Part shown: piece after piece, positions 8,608 through 15,327 of the stretch
Numbering within the stretch: position 1 is the stretch's first letter
How the letters are laid out: each line of letters opens with the position of its first letter
DNA from: JAAFIP01 sp031390175
GTDB taxonomy: Bacteria > Pseudomonadota > Gammaproteobacteria > Burkholderiales > Burkholderiaceae_C
Length of the DNA stretch: 22,612 nucleotides
Direction: 5' to 3'
Assembly (NCBI GenBank): GCA_031390175.1
Contig: JANMTF010000165.1
Span: forward strand, 1-22,612
Made by a program: the position numbers and the translations under genes
The notes under the pieces: model-generated
Told to the model about the DNA's origin: nothing
The model's input: only the letters and a program-made list of their open reading frames with translations
Databases searched by the model: none

Positions 8608-8693
8608 GGGGTTGCTTTCTTAGGGGAAGTGGGGTGATTTATTGGGTAGTGTGAAATTCGTGTTACCGATGGGGATGGACTGTGCTACGGGTG

Positions 8694-9007
8694 TTTGTAC
8701 GCCCAGGCGCTTGGCTTGGACGGCTACGCGGCTGTCCCCCGTGGCGGCTTATGGCCGAGCACTCATCCTTTATGCCGCTACGCCGTGCAAACCAAGCGCC
8801 AGGGCGGTCAGCGGTGTGGGTATGCGCAGGTGCAATACCCGCGATGCTGAAAATATGGTGTCTGCACCTGCGGTCAAATGCCCACCACACTCGCAAGATC
8901 CGGTCGGTGGTGCACTCAGCGCAGCGGCATAAAGGAGGCAGCGGCCCTAGGCCGCAACGGGGGACAGCCGCGGAGCTGAGTGCGCCGGCGGCCGGATCCC
9001 GTACAAA
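8694..9007. repeat. Composite palindromic repeat, family A copy 2 (complete)
   Basis: Complete composite element bounded by TTTGTACG (8694-8701) and CGTACAAA (9000-9007). Left module 8694-8807: arms CGCTTGGCTTGGACGGC / GCCGTGCAAACCAAGCG around a core. Spacer module 8814-8890: GTGTGGG ... GCAGGTGC / GCACCTGC ... CCACCACAC. Right module 8896-9004: arms GATCCGGTCGG / CCGGCGGCCGGATC, inner arm ACTCAGC/GCTGAGT, and tip GCGGCC/GGCCGC. Left and right modules share the same core in opposite orientation. A second half-arm ending GATCCCGTACAAC follows to 9029. It occupies the 474 bp between the quinone oxidoreductase and VOC genes. Confidence 0.85.
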
Positions 9008-9081
9008 ACCACCGACCGAAAGATCCCGTACAACAGCAACCCGCAGATCCCAAGAGTGTGTCACGGCGTGATCCAGCATGC

Positions 9082-9594
9082 TCAGTTAGTGACTTCGGAG
9101 ACAGCCTTTGTGCTCTGGCCTGCATCCGTCCACGAAGGCACCCGGCCAATGCGCGCAGCCTCGTGCCAGGCAAAGTTCAGCTCTACTTTGATGCCGTTGA
9201 TCGGCTCGCGCATGAAGAGCTGGTACAGGTTGGAGTTGTGCGCTTTGCGCTCGCTGAACTCCACGCCGTTTTTGCCCAGGCGCTCGATAAATTCTTCAAT
9301 GCCTTCGCAGTTCAGGCACAGGTGGTCGATGCGTCCTGAGCCGGGTGCACCTGCGGCTGCGTAGTCCACCCCGGCTTGGTCGCTGGGGGTTTGCAGGTAG
9401 GTGTCTTGGTGGGTCGAGTGGCGGGCCTTGCCAATGTGGATCACATCTTGTTTGCCGATGTACAGCCAGTGCACCGGAAAGCCAAACTCCGGGTGCGCGC
9501 CGCTGACAAAGCCCAGGTTGTCGCAAAACCAGTCGCGCGTGCCGTCGGGGTCGTGGGTAAGGATGAGCAAATGCTCTAGAAATTTCAGGCCCAT
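9082..9594 (-). CDS. VOC-superfamily (glyoxalase/dioxygenase fold) protein
   Basis: 170-residue vicinal-oxygen-chelate fold protein, probably a metal-dependent lyase, isomerase or dioxygenase-like enzyme in the cytosol. Two beta-alpha-beta-beta-beta repeats are visible: MGLKFLEHLLILTHDPDGTRDWFCDNLGF and RIDHLCLNCEGIEEFIERL...IKVELNF. Candidate metal ligands are His8, His53 (DVIHIGK), His91 and Glu138, which fits the usual His/His/Glu pattern. The start at 9594 is supported by AGGAG 6 nt upstream. It lies downstream of the Ldh_2-type gene on the same strand, separated by a family B palindrome, so the two may be partly co-transcribed. No specific substrate can be assigned. Confidence 0.85.
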   Translation of the reverse strand: MGLKFLEHLLILTHDPDGTRDWFCDNLGFVSGAHPEFGFPVHWLYIGKQDVIHIGKARHSTHQDTYLQTPSDQAGVDYAAAGAPGSGRIDHLCLNCEGIEEFIERLGKNGVEFSERKAHNSNLYQLFMREPINGIKVELNFAWHEAARIGRVPSWTDAGQSTKAVSEVTN

Positions 9595-9620
9595 GGATGC
9601 TCCTAATTAAACTAAGACAG

Positions 9621-9724
9621 AGGTAACGCAAAAAACGCAAAAAATCCGCTAAAAACGCAAAGCGAACCACTCGTTTTAATTTTGCGTTTTTGGTACTGTA
9701 TTTTTAGCGCTTTCTGCGTTACCT
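9621..9724. repeat. A/T-rich palindromic repeat, family B copy 1
   Basis: Imperfect inverted repeat whose ends are exact: AGGTAACGCA (9621-9630) and TGCGTTACCT (9715-9724). The arms are runs of GCAAAAAACGC / GCGTTTTTGG type with internal GCTAAAAACGC and TTTTTAGCGC. It starts 6 nt after the stop codon of the Ldh_2-type gene (minus strand) and ends 26 bp before the VOC start. A transcript would fold into a long hairpin rich in A and U. Related copy at 17637-17769. Confidence 0.7.
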
Positions 9725-9730
9725 GTTTTA

Positions 9731-10810
9731 TCATGCCGCGCCGCTTATTTCTAGTGGTGCAATGCCAATGTCCTTGGCCAGTGCGTGCAGCTCGGTCACC
9801 AGCGCGTCCATCAACGGGATGCCCTCTGCGGCGTAACTGGCGCGCTTGCCATGGCTCTGCTCGCCCGGGAGCCAAATGCGCTCAACACCGGGCAGGCGCT
9901 CGCTGTTGCGGATGTCGCGCACGATGGCATCCACCGATTGCTTGAACTGCGCCGGGTCGCCAAAGGCGGCGAGGTCAATCACCAAAATAGCTTGGCCGGT
10001 GTTGGTTTTGGTGACATGGTCAGCGTTGAAGTCCACCACGTCGCGGCCCATGGCGGCACCGCCCAGCGTGCCTGCCAGCAGGCCGACGATCAGGGCCAGG
10101 CCGTAGCCTTTGTGCTCGCCTATCGGTAGCAAAAAGCCCTCTGCTGCGCGGGTGGGGTCGGTCAGCGGTTTGCCTTGGCGGTCAATCATCCAGCCCTCGG
10201 GCATCTGCTCGCCGCGCTTGGCCTTGGCTTTCACTTTGCCATAGGCTGCTACGGTGGTGGCCATGTCCAGCACTACCGGCGGCTCGTTGCCAGCGGGGAT
10301 GCCAGCCGAGATCGGGTTGGTGGACAGCAGCATGTCCATACCGCCCCAGGGCGGCAGGTGGTTGGCGTTGCCCACGGCAAAGTACAGGCCCAGCATATCG
10401 TGCTCCAGCGGCTTGCGCGAGTACAGCGACGCAGGCCCGGCATGGTTGCTATTGCGGGTGTTCACCCACGCCACGCCAGACACGCGCGCTTTGGCAATGG
10501 CGATGTCTACCGCCTTACTCACCACCAGATGCCCCATGCCGTTGTCGCCGTCCACCACCGCCATGGCAGCGCGCTCGTGCACCACGGTAATGTGGGGCGT
10601 GACGTTCAGGCCACCGGCTTTGATGCGCTTGAGGTACATCGGCAGGCGGATCACGCCATGCCCGTCCGAGCCTTGCAGATCGGCCTCGGTCATGAGCTGG
10701 GCTACTTGCAGGGCATCGGGATCGGGCAGGCCATGCTTGACAAATGCAGCGTGGATGAAGCTGCGTAAATGGTCGAATTGAACGCGGGGGAGGTTGGGTG
10801 TGCTGACCAA
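9731..10810 (-). CDS. Malate/L-lactate dehydrogenase family (Ldh_2) oxidoreductase
   Basis: NAD(P)-dependent 2-hydroxyacid dehydrogenase of the Ldh_2 (YlbC/ComC/AllD/DlgD) family, a fold unrelated to classical lactate dehydrogenase. It has 359 residues. Motifs: the helical N-terminal domain then DLQGSDGHGVIRLPMYLKRI, with the conserved catalytic His, NTRNSNHAGPASLYS, STNPISAGIPAG, VVLDMATTVAAYGKV and GEHKGYGLALIVGLLAG. The start is uncertain: no ATG or GTG fits upstream of the family's N-terminal helix. The TTG at 10810 (protein MVSTPNLPRVQF) is used because an in-frame TAG lies 5 codons upstream. No Shine-Dalgarno is visible. The substrate could be malate, lactate, ureidoglycolate or a diketo sugar acid and cannot be separated by eye. 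Confidence 0.88.
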   Translation of the reverse strand: MVSTPNLPRVQFDHLRSFIHAAFVKHGLPDPDALQVAQLMTEADLQGSDGHGVIRLPMYLKRIKAGGLNVTPHITVVHERAAMAVVDGDNGMGHLVVSKAVDIAIAKARVSGVAWVNTRNSNHAGPASLYSRKPLEHDMLGLYFAVGNANHLPPWGGMDMLLSTNPISAGIPAGNEPPVVLDMATTVAAYGKVKAKAKRGEQMPEGWMIDRQGKPLTDPTRAAEGFLLPIGEHKGYGLALIVGLLAGTLGGAAMGRDVVDFNADHVTKTNTGQAILVIDLAAFGDPAQFKQSVDAIVRDIRNSERLPGVERIWLPGEQSHGKRASYAAEGIPLMDALVTELHALAKDIGIAPLEISGAA

Positions 10811-10916
10811 GATACTAAAACGCTATAACAAATTTGGATGCAGTGAATGTAGTGCAGTGGCTAGCAAACGTCCAATAGCAAATTAACCACTAGCCATACC
10901 AGTTTGATATTGAGAC

Positions 10917-10944
10917 TTGCATTTTGTGGATACGCATTTATACT
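10917..10944 (+). promoter_or_regulatory. Predicted sigma-70 promoter of the radical SAM gene
   Basis: TTGCAT (10917-10922), 16-bp spacer, TATACT (10939-10944). The expected transcription start is about 10951, which is the A of the ATG, predicting a leaderless or near-leaderless mRNA. No Shine-Dalgarno exists upstream of that ATG, consistent with this. Prediction by eye only. Confidence 0.5.
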
Positions 10945-10960
10945 GTGCATATGAACAGTA
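10941..10960 (+). promoter_or_regulatory. LexA (SOS) box
   Basis: TACTGTGCATATGAACAGTA, a perfect match at all twelve conserved positions to the LexA consensus TACTGT-N8-ACAGTA used by gamma- and betaproteobacteria. It overlaps the predicted -10 and contains the ATG (10951-10953) of the radical SAM gene in its centre. Bound LexA would block RNA polymerase directly. Confidence 0.88.
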
Positions 10961-12042
10961 TCGTAGCAAGCGCGAAAGCCATCAAAGGCCGTGGCAGCGC
11001 AAGCAGCATCGCCCACCGTTTCTCGCGTGATGCGCGCGAGGAGTTTGACGATGGCTGGGGCACGGTGGACGAGATGGCCATGCAGCGTGACGAGCGCGCA
11101 GCGCCAGCTACCCAGATTATTTTGGAAGATGCCAAGTCCATCATCACCCGCAACGACTCGCCCGACATTTATTTTGACTACTCGGTCAACCCTTACCGGG
11201 GCTGCGAGCACGGCTGCATTTACTGCTATGCACGGCCTACGCACAGCTATCTGGGCTATTCGCCGGGCCTGGATTTTGAAACCAAGATCATTGCCAAGCG
11301 CAATATCGCCAGCGTGCTGCGGCGCGAACTGGCCAGCCCATCGTACCGGCCGCAGTTGCTCAATATTGGCTCGGCAACCGACTGCTACCAACCCGCCGAG
11401 CGCGAGCTGCTGTTGACACGGCAAGTGATAGAGGTGATGCGCGATACCCAGCATGCTTTTAGCCTGATTACCAAATCCAGCGGTGTCGAGCGGGATGTGG
11501 ACCTGATCGCGCCCATGGCCGCGCGCAATTTGGCAGCGGTGTACGTGACGATCACCACCCTGGACGCCAAGCTGGCCCGCATTTTGGAGCCGCGCGCTGC
11601 CGCGCCGCATCGCCGCTTGCGCACCATCGAGGCGCTGGCCCGCGCAGGCGTGCCCGTGGGTGTGAGCGTGGCGCCGCAGATTCCGTTTATCAACGAAGAC
11701 ATGGAGCAGGTGCTGGAGGCCGCTTGGACTGCGGGCGCGCGCAGCGCGTTTTACACCGTGCTGCGTTTGCCGTGGGAACTGAACCCATTGTTCCACGAGT
11801 GGCTGCAGCAGCACTACCCGCAGCGCGCCGAGCGGGTGATGGCGCGGGTATGTGAGATGCGGGGAGGGCGCGACTACGACAGCGACTTTGCCAGCCGCAT
11901 GAAAGGCCATGGCGTGTGGGCGCAACTGATTGCCACGCGCTTTGAAAAGGCCACCCAGCGCCTGGGATTTAACCGCGCGCGCGTGGAGCTGGATTTGCAG
12001 GCGTTTCGTTCACCTGGAGGTGTTCAAACGAGTTTGTTTTAA
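10951..12042 (+). CDS. PA0069-family radical SAM protein (SplB-like), predicted SOS gene
   Basis: Radical SAM protein of the COG1533/PA0069 type, related to spore photoproduct lyase. It has 363 residues. The N-terminus carries IKGRGSASSIAHRF...EEFDDGWG, typical of this family and supporting the ATG at 10951 over later Met residues. The cluster motif is RGCEHGCIYCYARP, giving C85-x3-C89-x2-C92 that bind the 4Fe-4S cluster used to cleave S-adenosylmethionine. The following TIM-barrel strands include LLNIGSATDCYQPAE and VYVTITTLD. The gene is alone on its strand, divergent from the Ldh_2 gene and controlled by the LexA box over its start. Family function is unproven, and a DNA-damage role is suggested by SplB kinship and SOS control. 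P. aeruginosa PA0069 is, from memory, also reported as SOS-induced. Confidence 0.9.
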   Translation: MNSIVASAKAIKGRGSASSIAHRFSRDAREEFDDGWGTVDEMAMQRDERAAPATQIILEDAKSIITRNDSPDIYFDYSVNPYRGCEHGCIYCYARPTHSYLGYSPGLDFETKIIAKRNIASVLRRELASPSYRPQLLNIGSATDCYQPAERELLLTRQVIEVMRDTQHAFSLITKSSGVERDVDLIAPMAARNLAAVYVTITTLDAKLARILEPRAAAPHRRLRTIEALARAGVPVGVSVAPQIPFINEDMEQVLEAAWTAGARSAFYTVLRLPWELNPLFHEWLQQHYPQRAERVMARVCEMRGGRDYDSDFASRMKGHGVWAQLIATRFEKATQRLGFNRARVELDLQAFRSPGGVQTSLF

Positions 12043-12233
12043 GCACCAGTCAAGTCTTATGAATCAAAGACTTACGATCGATTTGCCGGAAAAACTGCCT
12101 GGAAATAGAGTAGCTTTCGATCAAAATATGCTGTGTTGTTGCTTTTTCAGAGATCAGCGAATTCGTAAAAAGTTTGGTCTGCCGCGGCTGCTCCACCTGA
12201 GTTAGCTTCAATTTGCCCGAACAGAGTCGATGG

Positions 12234-12280
12234 GCCTGCAGTTGCAGGCAGGATGAGCTAAAACTGCCTGCTGAGCAGTT
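12234..12280 (+). terminator. Two adjacent stem-loops downstream of the radical SAM gene
   Basis: GCCTGCA/TGCAGGC (12234-12240 and 12243-12249) and AAACTGC/GCAGTTT (about 12260-12280) are both perfect 7-bp stems. They lie about 190 nt after the stop codon and lack a good T-tract. They are the first plausible 3' structures of the transcript but could equally belong to the flanking repeat. Low certainty. Confidence 0.3.
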
Positions 12281-12287
12281 TGCATGC

Positions 12288-12445
12288 GCTACATATACAG
12301 TAGCTGATCCCGCATTATTCTAAAGGGCTGCAGCCACGTTAGTATCTTAAAAACGGCTCCAAACAGCCGTTTCTGAGGTTTTTTCTGGCTACGCATGCCG
12401 TTAGCAGTCGTTTACACATTCTTAAATTATGCGAATTTATGTACC
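12288..12445. repeat. 158-bp repeat, family C copy 1
   Basis: Begins GCTACATATACAG and ends TAAATTATGCGAATTTATG-TACC (12423-12445). Matches the copy at 12829-12986, which is exactly as long. The first about 45 bp and last 23 bp are well conserved and the middle is diverged. Within it CGCATTATTCT near the left end is the inverted form of AATTATGCG at the right end, so the unit has imperfect terminal inversion. This copy also has the hairpin AAACGGCT/AGCCGTTT (12351-12372) followed by a T-rich run. Confidence 0.65.
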
Positions 12446-12578
12446 TCGCTGATTCAACTGCTTAATTCGTGATTTATTTAACGAAAATAGGTCTATTACA
12501 GCTGAGTTTATTAAAATTATGGGTCTATGTGATGTGCAGTGGGCCGATCCGGTGTAGAGGCCAATAGGGTCAAGCAAA

Positions 12579-12684
12579 GAAGCAAATGGGGTCAGATCAG
12601 ATTTCAGGACCACCCTCGGTTCGGAGCGCGCAACGCGATAACGAACTTTCGCTCTGACTCCATTTGCGTAGTCTCTGGCGCGAG
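12579..12684 (+). repeat. Inverted repeat arm D1
   Basis: Begins GAAGCAAATGGGGTCAGATC and runs through TTCGGAGCGCGCAACGC to GCGTAGTCTCTGGCGCG. Its reverse complement recurs at 13245-13352 with only scattered differences. Together the two arms enclose about 770 bp. The GGGGTCAGA/TCTGACCCC edge motif recalls the ends of REP-type units that travel with REP-associated tyrosine transposases. No transposase is present between them. Confidence 0.7.
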
Positions 12685-12828
12685 CAGGCAGGGGGTTTGC
12701 AGGCTACGGTGACGTGCAGGGCAGGTGGGCCGGGCGGTTCTGACCGCCTGGACGTTGTCCGCGAACGCCCAGATGCCCCTGCGGGCACCTCTAGGCACCC
12801 CCAGGCACCTGCATACCCACTTCAACGT

Positions 12829-12986
12829 GCTACACATACAGGAGCTGCTACCGCATAATTCTATTGGCCTGCAGCCCTATTACTATATTAAAACAGGCTA
12901 AAAATCGGGTTTTTCAGCACTTTTTCGCGGCCCGAAGGCCATCGGCGAGTCTGCGAAGACCACTAAATTATGCGAATTTATGTACC
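12829..12986. repeat. 158-bp repeat, family C copy 2
   Basis: Begins GCTACACATACAGGAGCTGC and ends with the same 23-bp TAAATTATGCGAATTTATG-TACC block as copy 1 (here 12964-12986). It carries CCGCATAATTCT near its left end, inverted relative to AATTATGCG at the right end. This copy lies inside the interval bounded by the D1 and D2 arms, whereas copy 1 lies outside. Confidence 0.65.
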
Positions 12987-13244
12987 TTGCCACAGCGTAG
13001 ATAATTCAGTCTTGTTTCGATTGTTTGGTAGTGAAATATCCCAAAAATTGTTAATTGATTAGTTATAAATGCGGTGTATTTGCGTTTTTAAAGTGATGCA
13101 ATGATGCGCACTTATCAAAAGTCGCCTTATCCAAGCAGCCTCAGTGGCAGCGAGTTGCAGACCGATACCCCACGGCAAACGCTCTGGCGCGAGCCGCGAG
13201 GTCAGTGCAAGGGACTCTGCACCGGCAGAAAGAGGGGAGGCCTC

Positions 13245-13352
13245 ACGCGCCGGAAACTACGCAAAAGGGGGTCAGAGCAAAATTTCGTGATGGCGTTGCG
13301 CGCTCCGAACAAAGGGTTGTCCTGAATTTTGATCTGACCCCATTTGCTTCTA
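13245..13352 (-). repeat. Inverted repeat arm D2
   Basis: Reverse complement of D1: GCGTAGTTTCC..., TTCGGAGCGCGCAACGC and GAAGCAAATGGGGTCAGATC all read on the minus strand. The 12043-13439 region holds only C, D and hairpin features. Small open frames in it do not resemble proteins. Confidence 0.7.
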
Positions 13353-13439
13353 TGCCCCCATTTGATGCCACGCAGGATCTGCCCACGACAAATCACATAG
13401 ACCCTTAAAGTGATGGTGCGTACCAGCCAGTCTTAATCA

Positions 13440-15323
13440 TCAATCCCCCAGCACCACACCCTCGCGCCGTGGGTCAGCGCCGCCGAAAAAACCGCTGGGT
13501 GTGCGCCCGATGGCTTGCAGGCCGCTGGTCATGTTTTGCTCGCGCACTTCATGGCCACGCTCTTTCAGGGCTTGTACTGTGGCTGCGGGGAAGCGTTTTT
13601 CTTCCAGCAGCACAGGTGCGCCTAGGGCGGGGCTGGTGAGGCCAAAGTTGGGCAAATTGATAGCTTGCTGGGGGTTCAGACCCCAGTTGAGTACGCCGTA
13701 GAGGGTTTTGGCGGTGTAGTGGATGATGACTGCACCGCCGGGGCTGCCGCCACTCATCACCACTTGGCCGCTGGCTTTGTCAAACACCAGGGTGGGGCTC
13801 ATGGAGCTGCGGGGGCGTTTGCCGGGCTGCACGCGGTTGGCAGTGGGTTTGCCTTGGGTGTCGTTCGGCGCAAAGTTAAAGTCGCTCAGCTCGTTGTTGA
13901 GTAAAAAACCGCCTGCACTGGTACTCGACGTGGGGTTGACCATTTGCCTTGCGCCAAAGGCGTCTTCAATCGTGGTGGTCATCGACAGGGCGTTGCCGTA
14001 GCCGTCGATGATGCTGATGTGGCTGGTGCCATATTCGGGCTGCTCGGCGGGCATGCCGAAGGCGATGGGTGCGCCGCCGGGGTTGCCGGGCTTGCCGGTT
14101 TTCATGCTTTGCTCGCCAATGAGTTGGGCGCGCTCTGCGATGTAGGCTGGCGCGAGCAGGGTGTTCCAGTTGCCGCCGGGGGCGGGTACGAAGTCGGGGT
14201 CGCCCAGGTACTGCGCGCGGTCTGCAAAGGCCAGGCGGGCGGCTTCAAAGTAGTAGTGCAGCCAGTCTGCTGGTGGCCCCACCTGTGCGGTTGCATTGCT
14301 ATCGGGGCAGTGCGCTTGGATGCAGTAGATCACCGGCTCGGCCAGCAGGCGCTCGGGCTGCATGGTGCGCGCGGGTGTTTGGCTCAATACTCCCAATATT
14401 TGGCCCACCGCGATAGCGCCAGAACTGGGCGGTGGAAAGCCGCAGAGGCGATAGTCTTTGCCGGTGGCGGCTTTGTAGTCCGTGCAAATGGGCACGCGCT
14501 TTTTCGGCTGATAGGCTGCCATATCGGCCATGCTCAGCTTGCCGGGATTGCTTGGGTGCTTTTGCACTTTGTCCACGATGGCCTGGGCCATAGCGCCTTC
14601 GTGCAGGGCTTTGCTGCCCTCTGCGGCGATGCGTTTGAGCACGTCGGCAAAGGCTTGGTTGCGCAGGTTAAAGCCGATGTCACGCGCCTGGCCATCGCTC
14701 TTGTAAAAATAGGCGTTGGCAACCGCGTCGTCTTTCAGATACTTCTCAGCTTTGACCAAGGTGTGCAGGCGCGGGCTGACTTTAAAGCCACCCTCGGCCA
14801 GGGCGATAGCGGTATCGAACAGTTTGGCCCAAGGCAGCTTGCCATGCTGCTGGTGCGCCAGCTCCAGCATACGCACGGTGCCGGGCACGCCTACGCTGCG
14901 GCCACCCACCACCGCTTCGATGAAGGGGATGGGCTTGCCGTCTTTCATAAACAGGTTTTCGTCTACGCCAGCGGGCGCGGTCTCGCGGCCATCAAAGGCC
15001 TCGGTAGTTTTGCCATCGTGGTGCAGCAAAAACGCGCCACCGCCTATGCCACTGCTTTGCGGCTCTACCAAGCTGAGCACCATCTGCACGGCAATGGCGG
15101 CATCTACCGCGCTACCGCCCGCTTTAAGCACTTGGTAGCCCGCATCGGTGGCCAGCGGGTTGGCGGCGGCTACGGCAAACTTCTTGGTCGCCCAGCCGGG
15201 CTTGTCGGTGATGGCTGATGCGCCCTCGGGTTGCTGAAAGGGCGTGTAGGCAAAGTTGCTGGGGGCGCTGGCACAGGCTGTGAGCAGCGCTGCAATGGCC
15301 AGTGTGCCGGGGTGGCGGCGCAT
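13440..15323 (-). CDS. ggt: Gamma-glutamyltransferase, predicted lipoprotein
   Basis: Ntn-hydrolase gamma-glutamyltransferase that cleaves glutathione and other gamma-glutamyl amides outside the cytoplasm. It has 627 residues and is made as a precursor that self-cleaves. A lipoprotein signal is visible: MRRHPGTLAIAALLTAC, with lipobox LTAC and Cys17. Motifs: NPLATDAGYQVLKAGGSAVD, the gamma-glutamyl-binding Arg in FDGRETAPAG (R113), GVPGTV, PPPSSGAIA, the processing-site nucleophile Thr433 in EYGTSHISIIDGYGN, the lid-region NNELSDFNFAP, RPRSSMSPT and SGGSPGGAVI. Residues about 333-350, with Cys334 and Cys339, form an extra segment not familiar from E. coli Ggt. The start at 15323 follows the upstream amidotransferase stop by 4 nt, indicating coupled translation. 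Confidence 0.95.
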   Translation of the reverse strand: MRRHPGTLAIAALLTACASAPSNFAYTPFQQPEGASAITDKPGWATKKFAVAAANPLATDAGYQVLKAGGSAVDAAIAVQMVLSLVEPQSSGIGGGAFLLHHDGKTTEAFDGRETAPAGVDENLFMKDGKPIPFIEAVVGGRSVGVPGTVRMLELAHQQHGKLPWAKLFDTAIALAEGGFKVSPRLHTLVKAEKYLKDDAVANAYFYKSDGQARDIGFNLRNQAFADVLKRIAAEGSKALHEGAMAQAIVDKVQKHPSNPGKLSMADMAAYQPKKRVPICTDYKAATGKDYRLCGFPPPSSGAIAVGQILGVLSQTPARTMQPERLLAEPVIYCIQAHCPDSNATAQVGPPADWLHYYFEAARLAFADRAQYLGDPDFVPAPGGNWNTLLAPAYIAERAQLIGEQSMKTGKPGNPGGAPIAFGMPAEQPEYGTSHISIIDGYGNALSMTTTIEDAFGARQMVNPTSSTSAGGFLLNNELSDFNFAPNDTQGKPTANRVQPGKRPRSSMSPTLVFDKASGQVVMSGGSPGGAVIIHYTAKTLYGVLNWGLNPQQAINLPNFGLTSPALGAPVLLEEKRFPAATVQALKERGHEVREQNMTSGLQAIGRTPSGFFGGADPRREGVVLGD

Positions 15324-15327
15324 GGCG

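Noticed and set aside
8663..9079. Open frames inside family A repeats that share a peptide like GALSSAAVPR-GLGP with frames at 3677-3997, 16723-17016 and 22263-22487
   Set aside because: The shared peptide comes from the repeat core translated in one frame. The frames differ in length and ends, run through palindromes, have no ribosome site and no recognisable domain.
12059..12205. 48-codon frame (MNQRLTIDLPEKLPGNRV...) just after the radical SAM gene
   Set aside because: Short, no recognisable family, weak start context and Cys/Arg-rich tail. It could be a remnant or chance frame, so it is not called.
12604..12858. Overlapping frames on both strands between the D arms
   Set aside because: Composition is that of translated GC-rich repeat, with no transposase or other motif. 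Both strands open equally.
12288..12986. Possible CRISPR or integron attC array
   Set aside because: Only two units, 541 bp apart, with no regular spacers and no attC core sites (no RYYYAAC/GTTRRRY pairing).
13101..13325. 74-codon frame reaching into arm D2
   Set aside because: Its C-terminal part is simply arm D2 translated, and there is no ribosome site or domain.
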